NCBI RefSeq assembly: GCF_051433165.1
Contig: NZ_JBHMFS010000001.1
Location: 62,001 to 126,000, forward strand
Length of the DNA stretch: 64,000 nt
Source of the DNA: Falsiroseomonas sp051433165
GTDB taxonomy: Bacteria; Pseudomonadota; Alphaproteobacteria; Acetobacterales; Acetobacteraceae
Direction: 5' to 3'
A model generated the notes under the pieces. The model worked only from the letters and a program-made list of their open reading frames with translations. It did no database searches and was not told the origin of the DNA. Made by a program: the position numbers and the translations under genes. Position 1 is the first letter of the stretch; each line of letters starts with the position of its first letter. Shown here piece after piece: positions 1-13,643 of this stretch.

Positions 1-547
1 CGATCACCACCGGGGTGAAGCGGATGCGGTTGGCGCGCGCCCAGTCGGTCAGGTTCTGTTCCGTGGTGGTGCCCGGCTGCACGCAGATGGTGGCGCCGTT
101 CAGGTCCCGCGCGGTGCGCACACCGGCGGAGGTCTTCACCATGAAGCCCTGGCCGTCATAGAAATTGATGCCGGTGAAGTCGAAGCCCAGCGAGGTATCG
201 CGGGACAGGGTCCAGGTCGTGTTCCGGGCCAGCATGTCCACTTCGCCGGACTGCAGCGCGGTGAAGCGGTTCTGCGCCGTGGTCGGCACGTAGCGGACCT
301 TGGTCGGGTCGTTCCACAGCGCCACGGCCACGGCGCGGCAATAATCCACGTCGAAGCCGCGCCAGACGCCCTGGCTGTCCGGCTGCGCGAAGCCGGCAAG
401 GCCGGTGTTCACGCCACAGATCAGCGTGCCGCGGGCGCGGATCGCGTCCAGGGTGGCGGCGCCGGTGGGGGCCTGGGCCATCGCCGGGGCGACCATCATC
501 GCGGCACCACCGATCGCGGCGGCCAAAGTCAGGCGGAGTGCCTTCAT
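1..547 (-). CDS. Amino-acid ABC transporter substrate-binding protein (AapJ-like), partial
   Basis: Only the N-terminal 182 codons are in the window; the gene runs off the left edge. The product starts with a Sec signal peptide (MKALRLTLAAAIGG, cleavage probably after APAMA). It continues with the family-3 periplasmic binding fold: RGTLICGVNTGLAGF, GFDVDYCRAVAVALW and the block around DMLARNTTWTLSRD resemble the general L-amino-acid receptor AapJ/BztA. Its role would be to capture polar amino acids in the periplasm for an AapQMP-type permease, whose genes should lie beyond the edge. ATG at 547 has a GGGAG ribosome site eight bases upstream. Confidence 0.88.
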   Translation of the reverse strand, partial: MKALRLTLAAAIGGAAMMVAPAMAQAPTGAATLDAIRARGTLICGVNTGLAGFAQPDSQGVWRGFDVDYCRAVAVALWNDPTKVRYVPTTAQNRFTALQSGEVDMLARNTTWTLSRDTSLGFDFTGINFYDGQGFMVKTSAGVRTARDLNGATICVQPGTTTEQNLTDWARANRIRFTPVVI

Positions 548-800
548 ACCGTCAACTCCCTTATCTCGTTGCGAAGCCTTGGGCCGCCCGGTTCTTCCGA
601 CGGCACGGTCCCTGTGGTGGCCCCAGGGTTCATGCTGCGCCAGCGCCGGGCGGTGAGCAACGCGCGAATCTGCGCGCCACGACGCTTCGCTAGGCGGCGC
701 ATCCGCGCATGTCAAACGGTCCATCTTCCTGCCATTTTGCCCCGCCGGCAGGGTGTGCAACCGTGTGCCACCCCCGCCGGAAGGGAAAGGATTTGCCACG

Positions 801-1709
801 ATGCGGATGATGACGGCGGAGCAACTGCGGCACGCCCTGCCCTGGGCCGGGCTGGAGGCGGCGCTGGAGGCGATGTTCCGCGACGGCTGCGAAGCCCCGC
901 TGCGGCACCGCCACGCCCTGCCCGAATCCGGCATGCTGCTGCTGATGCCGGCCTGGACCGCCCGTCACAGCGGGGTGAAGACCGTGCATGTGCTGCCCGG
1001 CAACGGCGCCCGCGGCCTGCCGGCGGTGCAGGCGGTGTACCTGCTGTCCGATGCCGTAACCGGCCAACCCCTCGCGCTGCTGGATGGCGGGGAGCTGACG
1101 GACCGCCGCACCGCCGCCGCCAGCACGCTGGCCGGGCGTTTCCTGGCACGGCCGGATAGCCGCCGCCTGTTGGTGCTCGGCGCCGGACGCGTCGCCGCCG
1201 CCCTGGCGGAGGCCTGGTGCGACCGCTTCCCGATCTCCCAGGTCGCGATCTGGGCGCGCAAGCCGGCGCAGGCGGAGGCGCTGGCCGCGCGGCTGGTGGC
1301 GCATGGCCTGCCGGCGGTGGCCGCCGCCAGCCCGAAGCCGGCCGGCTTCGACATCGTCTCCGCCGCCACCCTGTCCGAGGTGCCGCTGGTGCTGGGCGCG
1401 GAAGTCTCGCCCGGCACCCACGTCGATCTGGTGGGCGCCTTCCGGCCGACCATGCGCGAATCCGACGGGGCCCTGCTGGCCCGCGCCACCCTGGTGCTGG
1501 ACACGCGCGCCGGCGGGCTGGCCGAGGCCGGGGATGTGGTGCAGGCCATCGAAGAAGGCGCGATCACGGCGGCCCATGTCGCCGCCGACCTGTTCGACCT
1601 GTGTCGCGGCACCCACCCCGGGCGCCGCAGCGCGGAGGAGATCACCGTGTTCAAATCGGTCGGCTGGGCCGGCGAGGATCTGGCCGCCGCCGTGCTCGCC
1701 ACCACCTAA
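801..1709 (+). CDS. Ornithine cyclodeaminase / mu-crystallin family protein
   Basis: The 302-aa product matches the OCD/mu-crystallin family in length. It has an N-terminal dimerisation/substrate region with GVKTVHVLPGN near residues 54-64 and a Rossmann domain starting at LVLGAGRVAAALAEAW (about residues 120-135). Family members are NAD(P)-dependent: ornithine to proline cyclodeaminase, ketimine reductase, or alanine/lysine dehydrogenase-like enzymes. The exact substrate cannot be read from sequence. ATG at 801 is preceded by GGAAAGG; in-frame codons further upstream lack a ribosome site. It is transcribed divergently from the amino-acid binding protein, which fits a role in amino-acid catabolism. 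Confidence 0.85.
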   Translation: MRMMTAEQLRHALPWAGLEAALEAMFRDGCEAPLRHRHALPESGMLLLMPAWTARHSGVKTVHVLPGNGARGLPAVQAVYLLSDAVTGQPLALLDGGELTDRRTAAASTLAGRFLARPDSRRLLVLGAGRVAAALAEAWCDRFPISQVAIWARKPAQAEALAARLVAHGLPAVAAASPKPAGFDIVSAATLSEVPLVLGAEVSPGTHVDLVGAFRPTMRESDGALLARATLVLDTRAGGLAEAGDVVQAIEEGAITAAHVAADLFDLCRGTHPGRRSAEEITVFKSVGWAGEDLAAAVLATT

Positions 1710-1711
1710 AC

Positions 1712-1975
1712 TCAGCCCCGGCGGGGGCGGGCGGGGGAGATATCGACCGGGCCGCCGCGAAGCTGCGCCTGTTCCATGGTTTCGCCCGGCTGCGTCTCCC
1801 CGGGCTGGATCGGGTTGTCGACGGTGCCGCCGGCATCTTCAGGCCGGGTGCCGGAGGCACCCTCGGGCGACCCGGTGCCGGTCTCACCCTCCCGCACCCG
1901 CTCGCCGCCCGGCAGGGTGGGGCGCAGCGCGTCCTCGGACCCCTTGGCCTCTCCGACCCTGTCCTTGTCATCCAT
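1712..1975 (-). CDS. Small acidic, probably disordered hypothetical protein (87 aa)
   Basis: This short frame begins MDDKDRVGEAKGSEDALR and is rich in Gly, Glu, Thr and Pro, with repeated GET/PGET motifs. No signal peptide, membrane segment or known domain is visible. A strong GGAGGG ribosome site lies six bases upstream of the ATG, and the stop falls two bases beyond the convergent cyclodeaminase stop, which supports a real gene. It sits downstream of glgX on the same strand, 73 bases from its stop, and could be the last gene of the glycogen operon. Function unknown. Confidence 0.55.
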   Translation of the reverse strand: MDDKDRVGEAKGSEDALRPTLPGGERVREGETGTGSPEGASGTRPEDAGGTVDNPIQPGETQPGETMEQAQLRGGPVDISPARPRRG

Positions 1976-2048
1976 GTCCGACCCTCCATCGCAGGCGCCA
2001 GACCAACGCCACGGTGCCGGGTCCGGTTGCTGCCTCAGCCCACAGCCC

Positions 2049-4148
2049 TCAGCCCCCGGGCAGCCGCGCCGCAACCACCACCAGCGCCCCGGCCTCCACC
2101 GTCACGCCGCCGTTGAGGCCGTGAGCGATGGTTTCGGGCAGGGACGAATCCAGCAGCATGTGCCAGCCACCCGGCACATCCTCCGGCAGTACGAAAGCCA
2201 CCGGGGCGTCATTCGCGTTCAGCAGGACGCGGATGACGTCGAGGCCCTGGCCGGACGCGGCGGCACCCGCAAGCTGCAGCGCGAAGGCCCGCTGCGCCGG
2301 GGCGTGCCAGCTTTCATCGGAGATCACGTCCCCCTCCGGATCGAACCAGGCGATGTCCGGCACGCCCGGTCGCACTTCCGTCCCGTGCAGGAACAGGTCC
2401 GACCGCAGGACCGGGAAGTCGCGGCGCAACGCGGCGAGCCGGGCGGTGAAGGCCACCATGGCGGCACCGACGCCCGATTCCGCGGTCTCCCAATCCATCC
2501 AGCCGATCGGCGTGTCCTGGCAATAGGCGTTGTTGTTGCCGCCCTGGCTGCGCCAGGCCTCATCGCCCATCAGCAGCATCGGCGTGCCATGAGACAGGAA
2601 GACCGTGGCCAGCATGGCGCGTGCGAGGCAGCCGCGGCGGGCGCGGATGCTCTCATCCTCCGTCTCGCCCTCCTCCCCCCAATTGGCGCTGTGGTTGTCG
2701 GAATGGCCGTCCTTGTTGCCTTCGCCATTCGCCTCATTGTGGCGCTCGGCGTAGCTGACGACGTCGCGCAGGGTGAAGCCATCATGCGCCGCGACGAAGT
2801 TCACGCTGGCCCAGGCCAGGCGGCGGCCGTGGTCGAACAAATCGGCGGACCCCGCCATGCGGCCGGCCATTTCGGGCCGCAGCCCCTCATCGCCGCGCCA
2901 GAAGCGGCGGACGGTGTCGCGGAATCGGTCGTTCCATTCGGCGAAGCCCGGCGGATGATTGCCGAGCTGGTAGCCACCGGGGCCGAGGTCCCAGGGTTCC
3001 GCGATCAGCTTCACCTGCGCCAGCAGCGGGTCCTGCCGCAGCGCGTCGAAGAAGCCGGCGCCCGGGTCGAAGCCGGTCGGCTCCCGCCCGAGGTTGGAGC
3101 ACAGGTCGAAGCGGAAGCCATCGACGCCGTATTCGGTGACCCAATGCCGCAGGCTGTCCATGACAAGCTGGATGACGCGGGGGTGCGACAGGTTGAAGGT
3201 GTTGCCGGTCCCGGTATCGTTGATGTGGTAGCGCTCATGCTGCGGCAGCAGTCGGTAATAGCTGGCATTGTCGATGCCGCGGAAGGACAGCGTCGGACCC
3301 ATCTCGTTGCCCTCCGCGGTGTGGTTGTAGACCACGTCCAGGATCACCTCGATCCCGGCATCCTGCAGCCGGTGGATGGCGATGCGGGCTTCCTCCGGAT
3401 CGCGGCGCGACAGGAAGCGCGGCTCCGGCGCGAAGAAGCCGAGCGTGCTGTAGCCCCAGTAGTTGCGCAGGCCCTTCTGCACCAGGAAGCGGTCATCGAC
3501 GAAGGCGTGGATCGGCAGCAATTCCACCGCCGTCACGCCGATCCGCACCAGATGCTCGATCACGCGCGGGTCGGCCAGCGCGGCGAAGGTGCCGCGCTCA
3601 TGCGGCGCGGCCTCCGGCAGCGTCGCGGTCAGGCCCTTCACATGCGCCTCATAGATCACCGTCTCGCGCCAGGGGCGGTGCAGCCGCGGCCGCGTATCCG
3701 GCGCGCGGGGCGCCACCAGCAGCGCCTTCGGTACGCCGGGCGCGCTGTCCCGGCGGTCGAAGGACAGATCGGCGCGCTGTGCCCCGATGCGGTAGCCATA
3801 CAGCGCGTCCGACCAGCGCAGCTCGCCGATCAGCGCCTTGGCGTAGGGGTCCAGCAGCAGCTTGTTCGGGTTGAAGCGATGCCCCTCCTGCGGCCGGTAG
3901 GGGCCGTGGACGCGGTAGCCATAGGGCCGGCCTGGCGCGATGCCGGGCAGGTAGCCGTGCCAGACACCATCAGTGCATTCCGGCAGTTCGAAGCGGTCGG
4001 ACTCGCGCTTGCCCTGGCGGTCGAACAGGCACAGCACGACCCGTTCGGCATGTTCCGAGAACAGCGCGAAATTGGCGCCGGACCCGTCATAGGTGGCACC
4101 GAGCGGATAGGGCCGCCCGGTGTCGAGACGCTCTGGAAACCGGGGCAA
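2049..4148 (-). CDS. glgX: Glycogen debranching enzyme GlgX
   Basis: GH13 isoamylase-type enzyme that hydrolyses alpha-1,6 branches in glycogen. The mature-like start GRPYPLGATYDGSGANFALF is the usual GlgX CBM48 beginning. Catalytic blocks follow: VVYNHTAEGNE, GFRFDLCSNLG (nucleophile Asp near residue 347), LIAEPWDLGPGGYQLG (acid Glu near 383) and NFVAAHDGFTLRD. Length from the TTG at 4148 is 699 aa, normal for the family. No ATG lies near the family start; TTG five bases after the glgB stop, or a CTG at 4157 overlapping it, are the plausible starts. Last enzyme of the glgE-treS-glgB-glgX operon. Confidence 0.92.
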   Translation of the reverse strand: MPRFPERLDTGRPYPLGATYDGSGANFALFSEHAERVVLCLFDRQGKRESDRFELPECTDGVWHGYLPGIAPGRPYGYRVHGPYRPQEGHRFNPNKLLLDPYAKALIGELRWSDALYGYRIGAQRADLSFDRRDSAPGVPKALLVAPRAPDTRPRLHRPWRETVIYEAHVKGLTATLPEAAPHERGTFAALADPRVIEHLVRIGVTAVELLPIHAFVDDRFLVQKGLRNYWGYSTLGFFAPEPRFLSRRDPEEARIAIHRLQDAGIEVILDVVYNHTAEGNEMGPTLSFRGIDNASYYRLLPQHERYHINDTGTGNTFNLSHPRVIQLVMDSLRHWVTEYGVDGFRFDLCSNLGREPTGFDPGAGFFDALRQDPLLAQVKLIAEPWDLGPGGYQLGNHPPGFAEWNDRFRDTVRRFWRGDEGLRPEMAGRMAGSADLFDHGRRLAWASVNFVAAHDGFTLRDVVSYAERHNEANGEGNKDGHSDNHSANWGEEGETEDESIRARRGCLARAMLATVFLSHGTPMLLMGDEAWRSQGGNNNAYCQDTPIGWMDWETAESGVGAAMVAFTARLAALRRDFPVLRSDLFLHGTEVRPGVPDIAWFDPEGDVISDESWHAPAQRAFALQLAGAAASGQGLDVIRVLLNANDAPVAFVLPEDVPGGWHMLLDSSLPETIAHGLNGGVTVEAGALVVVAARLPGG

Positions 4149-4153
4149 CGGCG

Positions 4154-6302
4154 TCAGCCATCCATCGGCATGAGCATCAACGTCGCCAGCGGCGGCAGCG
4201 TCAGCACCACGGAATGGGCGTGGCCGTGCATCGGCACCGGCTCCGCCCGCACCACGCCGCCATTGCCCTGGCCGGAGCCGCCATATGCCGCCGCATCGCT
4301 GTTCAGCCGCTCCGCCCAATGCCCGGCACGCGGCACGCCGACGCGGTAGCCCTGGCGCGGCAACGGCGTGAAGTTGCAGGCGACCAGCACGGAGGGTTCG
4401 GCGGCGGTGCCGTGGCGCAGGAAGGCATAGGCGCTGTTCTGCCGGTCATCCGCCACCAGCCAGGAGAAGCCCTTCGGGTCCGAATCGTAGCGGTGCAGCG
4501 CCGGCGTGGCGCCGACCAGGACGTTCATGTCCCGCACCAGCCGCTGCATGCCGAGATGCATCGGGTCGCTCAGCGACTCCCAATCCACCTGGCCGTCATG
4601 GTCCCACTCCCGCTCCTGCGCCAGCTCGTCGCCCATGAACAGCAGCTTCTTGCCAGGGTGCCCCCACATGAAGCCGAGATAGGCGCGCAGATTGGCGAAT
4701 TGCTGCCAGCGGTCGCCCGGCATCTTGCCAACCAGGCTGCGCTTGCCGTGCACCACCTCGTCATGGGACAGCGGCAGCAGGAAGCGTTCGCTGAAGGCGT
4801 ACATCATGCCGAAGGTCATGGCGTCGTGGTGGAAGCCGCGATGCACCGGGTCGCGCTGCATGTAGTGCAGCGTGTCGTTCATCCAGCCCATGTTCCACTT
4901 GTAGCCGAAGCCCAACCCGCCTTCCGCCACCGGCGCCGACACCTTCGGGAAGGATGTCGATTCCTCGGCGATCACGGTGGCCCAGGGCGCGTGTTCGGCC
5001 ACCGCCTCGTTCAGCTCCCGCAGGAAGGCGATGGCTTCCAGATTCTCCCGCCCGCCCTGCGCATTGGGCAGCCATTCGCCGGCCTCGCGCGAATAGTCGC
5101 GATACAGCATGGAGGCCACGGCATCGACGCGCAGGCCATCGCAGCCGAATTCGCGCAGCCAGTGCAGGGCGGAGGCGATCAGGTAGCCCCGCACCTCATG
5201 CCGGCCGAAATTGTAGATCAGCGTGGACCAGTCCTTGTGGAACCCCTCCCGCGGGTCCGCATGCTCGTACAGCGCGGAGCCGTCGAACTGACCCAGCCCG
5301 TGCGGATCGGTCGGGAAATGCGCCGGCACCCAGTCCAGGATCACGCCGATACCCGCGGCATGCGCGCGGTCCACGAAGCGGCGGAAACCGTCCGGCGGCC
5401 CGAAGCGGGAGGTTGGCGCAAACATGCCGACCGGCTGGTAGCCCCAGCTTCCGTCGAAGGGATGCTCGGTGATCGGCATCAGCTCGATATGGGTGAAGCC
5501 CATGCCTGCGACATAGGGAATCATCCGGTCGGCCATTTCGTCCCAGCTCAGCGGCCGGCCATCCTCGTGCCGCATCCAGGACCCGGCATGTGCCTCATAG
5601 ATGATCACCGGCGCATCCGGGGCGTGCGACGGGCCATGCCCCTCGCGGTGCCGCGGCGGCGGCGGTTCCGGCACGATGGAGGAGGTCGCCGGCGGATGTT
5701 CCGCCTGGCCGCCACAGGGGTCCGCCTTCAGCGGCAGGGTGGCGCCATCGGCGCCGACGATCTCATACTTGTAGCGGCTGCCGGGGCCGATGCGGGGGAT
5801 AAAGATCTCCCACACCCCGGCCTCGACGCGGCGGCGCATCGGGTTGCGCCGGCCGTCCCAGCCGTTGAAATCGCCCACCACCGAGACACGCTGCGCATTC
5901 GGCGCCCAGACGGCGAAACGCACCCCGGGCACGTCCTGCACCGTGAGGGCATGCGCGCCCAGCACGCGGCCGAGTTCACGGTGCCGGCCTTCCGCGATCA
6001 GATGCAGGTCGAGCGGCCCGAGCAGCGGCGGGAAGGCGTAGGCATCCTCCGTCTCCTGATCGCCGGATGGCCAGCGGATACGCAGGCGGTAGGGGCCGCT
6101 GCCCGAGGCTGGCCCCGCGAAGAAGCCGGAGTCATGCCGCTTCGGCAGATTGCCGCGGGAGGCACCATCGGCGCCGATCACCTCCACCGCCGCCGCACCG
6201 GGCAGGAAGGCGCGCACCACCTTGCCGTCCTCATGCGGGCCCAGCAGGGCGAAGGGGTCGCCGTGGCGGCCTTCCGCCACGGCTGTCATGGCCGCCTGCA
6301 TG

Positions 6303-6322
<20 letters not shown>
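4154..6322 (-). CDS. glgB: 1,4-alpha-glucan branching enzyme GlgB
   Basis: The 722-aa product cuts alpha-1,4 chains and re-attaches them by alpha-1,6 links. Two N-terminal beta domains (GDPFALLGPHEDG; then VRFAVWAPNAQRVSVVGDFN) precede the GH13 barrel with GCDGLRVDAVASMLYRDY (nucleophile Asp near 398), TVIAEESTSFP (Glu near 451) and LLPLSHDEVVHGKRSLVGKMPGD. The start is one of three close ATGs (6322, 6313, 6306). The first gives a 20-base overlap with treS; the third gives an ATGA overlap; the second has the best-spaced GGGAG. In all cases it is translationally coupled to treS. It branches the linear glucan made by GlgE. Confidence 0.95.
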
Positions 6323-9679
<3,357 letters not shown>

Positions 9680-9683
<4 letters not shown>

Positions 9684-12600
9684 GCGTGGCTCCCCGACGG
9701 GATGATGCGCCAGAGCGCGAAAGGACGAATGCCCGGATCGAGGCGCAGATGCTGCACCTTGCCGCGCCAGGTGAAGACGCGGCCATCCATGAGATCCTCA
9801 ACCTGGACCTCGGCATCGTCCGGCAGGCCGAATTCCCACAGCGGCACTTCGAAGCTCGCTTCCTGCGCCTTGTGCGGGTCCATGCTGACAGCGGCGATCA
9901 CCATGTTGCTGCGATCCGCCGTCATCTTGCGGTAGGCCAGCACCTGGTCGTTCCAGCAGTTCAGGAAGGCGAGGCCGAGATGCGTCTGCAGCGCCGGATT
10001 CTCCCGGCGGATGCGGTTCAGCGCGGTGACCTCGGCGATGATGTTGCCCGGGCGATTCCAGTCCCAGGCGCGGAGCTCGTACTTCTCGGAGTCGAGATAG
10101 TCCTCCTTGCCCGGCATCGGCGTCGCCTGGCACAGCTCGAAGCCGTTATAGACGCCCCACAGGCCCGACAGCGTCGCCGCCAGCGCGGCACGAATCTGGT
10201 GGCCGGCGCGGCCGGAGGTCTGCAGGAAGACCGGGTTGATGTCCGGCGTGTTGACGAAGAAATGCGGCCGGTAGAAATCGGCGGCCTCCGTTTGCGTCAG
10301 CTCCGTCAGGTACTCGACCATCTCCGCCTTGGTGTTGCGCCAGGTGAAGTAGGTGTAGCTCTGCGTGAAGCCGAGCTTGGCCAGGCGCTTCATCATCTTC
10401 GGCCGGGTGAAGGCCTCGGACAGGAACAGCGCGTCGGGGAATTGCGCCTGCACCTCGGCGATCATCCACTCCCAGAAGGGCAGCGGCTTGGTGTGCGGGT
10501 TGTCCACACGGAAGGTGCGGACGCCTTCTTCCGCCCAGTGCAGGATCACGTCGCGCAGCGCCAGCCACAGCGACGGCACGGCGTCCGGCGCATAAAACTC
10601 GACGTTGACGATGTCCTCGTACTTCTTCGGCGGATTCTCGGCGTAGCGCATGCTGCCATCGGGCCGCCAGGCGAACCAGCCGGGATGCTCCTTCAGCCAC
10701 GGGTGGTCCGGGCTGCACTGGATGGCGAAGTCCAGCGCGATCTCGATACCCTGCGCGCGCGCCGCATGGATCAGCCGTTGGAACGCCTCCCGCCCGCCAA
10801 GCTCCGGGTGCAGCGCGTCGTGCCCACCCTCGGCGGCGCCGATGGCGTAGGGGCTGCCGGGATCGTTCGGCCCCGGCGTCAGCGTGTTGTTGCGGCCCTT
10901 GCGGTTGGCCTTGCCGATCGGGTGGATCGGCGTGAAGTACAGCACGTCGAAGCCCATGCCGCGCACCCGCGGCAGGTGCTTCACCACATCGTCGAAGGTG
11001 CCGTGGCGGCTGGTGTCGTCGGCGGCGGAGCGGGGGAACATCTCGTACCAGCTGGCGAAGGCCGCGGCGCGGCGGTCCGCCATGACCGGGTAGGCTTGGG
11101 TCCGCACTGCCTGGGTGCGTTCCGCCCCGATGCCCATCAGGCTGACGGCTTCCTCGGACAGCATGTCATGCAGCCGGTCGCCATCGGCGCCCGCCTCCAG
11201 CCGCGCCAGCAGCGCCTTGAAGCGCTCCGCGGCGGCACCCTTGGCGTGGCTGGCGGCGTGCTGCACCAGCGCGATGCCCTCGCGCAGTTCCAGCGAGACG
11301 GAAATGCCCGCCGCGTGCTTCTTCTCCACCTCGTCGCGCCAGCTTGCATACAGGTCGCGCCAGGCCTCGATGACGAAGCGGTGGGTGCCGAGCGCGGTCA
11401 GCGGCACGCTGCCGGTCCAGCGGTCGTTCACGCCGCGCAGCATCGGCGCCTCGTGCCAATCGTCGGAGCCGGGCACCTGCCAGGCGACCACGGCCGCCAG
11501 CTTGTCATGGCCATCGGCGTAGATATCGGCTTCCACTTCCACCGTCTCGCCGGCCAGCCGCTTCACGGCGAAGCGGCCGTCATCCACTGCCGGCGCCACG
11601 CGTTCGATCGCGACGCGCGCCAGTGCACGGGCCGCATCCTCCGTCAGCGCCGGCAGCGCCACCTTCGGCGCGGCAACGGCACGGCCGGCATAGATGCGCA
11701 GCTCCCCGGCGGCGAGGGTCACCGGCCGGCCGGGCACCAGCACCGCATCAGCCGGCGCACCGGCCGGGAAGACCTGGCGCAGAGCCGGGAAGCGGCCGTC
11801 GCAGGCGGCCAGCATGCGGTCCGGCAGGATCGTCGCGCCGGCATCCGGGCTGACGGTGGCCAGCACAACCGCCGCCTCCTCCGCCATGCGCAGATCGCCA
11901 CCTGCGGCCCGGGCGAAGGCCACCACCGGGGCGCCCGGCCCGGACAGCGGCAGCATCTGGCCCGGCACGCGCAGCGGCCCGCAGGCGCGCAGCAGCGCAA
12001 TGGCTTCGGCGACATCGCGGGCGAGCAGCGCCGAATCCGGATCCTCCCGCCAATCCCAGTCGGCGGGGCGGTCGGCGGTGAAATCCATCGGCCGCCTTGC
12101 GCCACGTTCCGCGCCCATCGGCATCAGGATGCCGGCGCCGCTGGCCACGGCCAGCGCCAGAGCCCGGCGCAGCGCGCGCCGGGACGCCCCGGCATCGGCA
12201 CCCTGGACCCGCAGGCGCGGCCCGGCAGGGTCCTCGACCAGGCCGATCGTCGGCAGGGTGCAGCGTCGATCCTCATATTCGCGGGCCAGCCAGCTTGCGT
12301 GCCAATCCCACCACGGGGTGCTGGCGACGCTGCGGTCGAAGCCCGCGGCGCCAAGCGCGGCGACATCCTCGGAGGCCAGGCCGGGGGTCCAGGCAATGGC
12401 GGTGAAGCCGGGATGGGCGGCGCGCAGATCGGCCAGCAGGGTCTGCCACAGGGCGCCGGGCATGCGATGCGGCGCCAGGGCGCGAAAGCCGGTGACGCCG
12501 GCGGCCGCCCAGCGGCGCAGCATCGGTCCGAACAGGGCAAGCGCCTGCTGCTCGGCGGCCGGCGAATCGAAGCGCGCGAAGGCCGCATCGGGGCGTGCCA

Positions 12601-13120
12601 GCGGGCGGCGCGGGTCGGGCGGCAGGCCATCGGTGGCGCCACCCTGGTGGAACAGGTCCGGATTGGCCGCCGCCGCCGGAGATTCGGCCGCCAGATGGTC
12701 GGTCACCAGATCCACGAACAGCGCCAGCCCCTGCGCCGCGGCGGCGCGGGCCAGATCCGCCAGGTAGCCATCCACCGGGCCGTCGCCCAGCAGCGGGTGC
12801 AGGCGGTCAGGCTCGGCAATGTCGAACAGGTTCCCGCTCAGCCCCGGCCGGCTCGGCGGGGCGATCAGCAGGGTGTCGAAGCCCAGCGCCGCGATGCGCT
12901 TCAGATGCGCCTCGCAGACCTCCGCCCCGCCGAGCAGGAGTGGGGAGGCATAGTAGATCGCCCGGGCCGCGTTCTGCGCAGCCAGGGTCCCGGGCGCCTC
13001 GCCCGCGGAGGAACGGGGCGGGGTGGCCGTGCTGCCGGATGCCGTGCTGGTCGGGGCCGGGGCGCGCTTCGTGGCGCGCGGCGGCTTGGCGGCAGGCTGT
13101 GCCGGACGCTGGGCGGCCAA
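9680..13120 (-). CDS. glgE: Maltose-1-phosphate maltosyltransferase GlgE with extra N-terminal amylase-like domain
   Basis: The 1146-aa product is far longer than classical GlgE (about 670 aa). Residues 1-45 are Pro/Ala-rich. About 50-470 resembles a degenerate GH13 barrel (LKRIAALGFDTLLIAPP, LFVDLVTDHLA, GVTGFRALAPHRMP) in which the nucleophile position is not Asp. From about 500 on it is GlgE: an N-terminal beta domain, then RGMGFDVLYFTPIHPIGK, TFRVDNPHTKPLPFWEW (nucleophile Asp near 873), FLSEAFTRPKMM (Glu near 901) and VNTPDINP. It extends alpha-glucan with maltose units from maltose-1-phosphate. Start is TTG: the codon directly upstream in frame is TAA, and a GGGGGA site lies about ten bases before it. 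Confidence 0.9.
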
Positions 13121-13159
13121 TTAAACGGATCCCCCATAGGAACGGATTACCGAGCCGGT

Positions 13160-13171
13160 ACGGTAAACCGT
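13160..13171. promoter_or_regulatory. Short inverted repeat, possible operator
   Basis: ACGGT and ACCGT arms flank a two-base centre, about 40 bases upstream of the glgE TTG start. Position and symmetry fit a repressor site or a leader structure, but the arms are short and no family assignment is possible. Confidence 0.25.
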
Positions 13172-13528
13172 CCAGGAACGCCCAAGAATCGGGTATGCGG
13201 ACAGGTTGCCCATGGAATTGATCCCTTCAATCTCGACCAGATGCAGACGGGAATAATGATAATTGCGTGATCGGCTCGCAGATCGCGATGAGTGCACCCC
13301 AGAATCTGTCTGGTTTCAGCACTTGCCGTTATCATTGGTCGGCTCATTTCTACGGAAATCGGGACGATTTGTCAAAAGGCAATAATCCTTACGAAATACG
13401 CCTCTTCATGTCTGTCCCGGCATGCATCAGCCCTTGTTATCCATGCTTTCGGCGCGGCGGCCTCAATGACAGTTTGAAAACACCGGCGGGTCGGTCCCAC
13501 GGTGCTCAAACACTCACCCGACAGGGCG

Positions 13529-13553
13529 AACGGCTGGCAGCGGATTTCGTTCC
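13529..13553 (-). promoter_or_regulatory. Candidate EcfG (general stress response) promoter for the glgE operon
   Basis: On the minus strand the sequence reads GGAAC, 16 bases, CGTT, which is the established alphaproteobacterial EcfG/RpoE2 promoter pattern. It points toward glgE, roughly 410 bases upstream of its start, so the leader would be long. Trehalose and glycogen genes are known members of such regulons in related bacteria. The match is seen; the regulation is inferred. Confidence 0.4.
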
Positions 13554-13643
13554 GTGTCCTCGCTCATCCCGCCGCATGATCTGGACGCAACGCACCGGCT
13601 GCGCTTGAACCGTGGTGGAACACGCGAACGGAGCAGGCGCCCA

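Larger units (their letters stand above)
13121..13643. other. Low-GC divergent intergenic region between glgE and the RraA-like gene
   Basis: About 520 bases without a convincing gene and visibly richer in A+T than the surroundings. Short open frames here lack ribosome sites and have no recognisable protein character. The region should hold the promoters of the leftward glgE operon and the rightward RraA gene. It contains the EcfG-type promoter candidate and the short inverted repeat listed separately. Confidence 0.6.

Noticed and set aside
1776..4349. 857-codon plus-strand open frame opposite glgX
   Set aside because: Shadow of glgX; composition is His/Arg/Gln-rich and no protein family is visible.
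12901..13137. ATG at 13137 as alternative start for glgE
   Set aside because: It is in a different reading frame and leads into an Arg/Pro-rich shadow frame.
13167..13200. Second GGAAC (plus strand) as EcfG promoter for the RraA-like gene
   Set aside because: No CGTT or TT at the required distance downstream.
9686..13270. Very long open frame on the plus strand opposite glgE
   Set aside because: It mirrors glgE codon periodicity in GC-rich DNA, has no ribosome site, and its Arg/Gly/His-rich translation has no domain pattern.
13267..13608. Small plus-strand frame in the glgE upstream gap
   Set aside because: No ribosome site, unusual composition and no protein-like pattern; more likely regulatory DNA.
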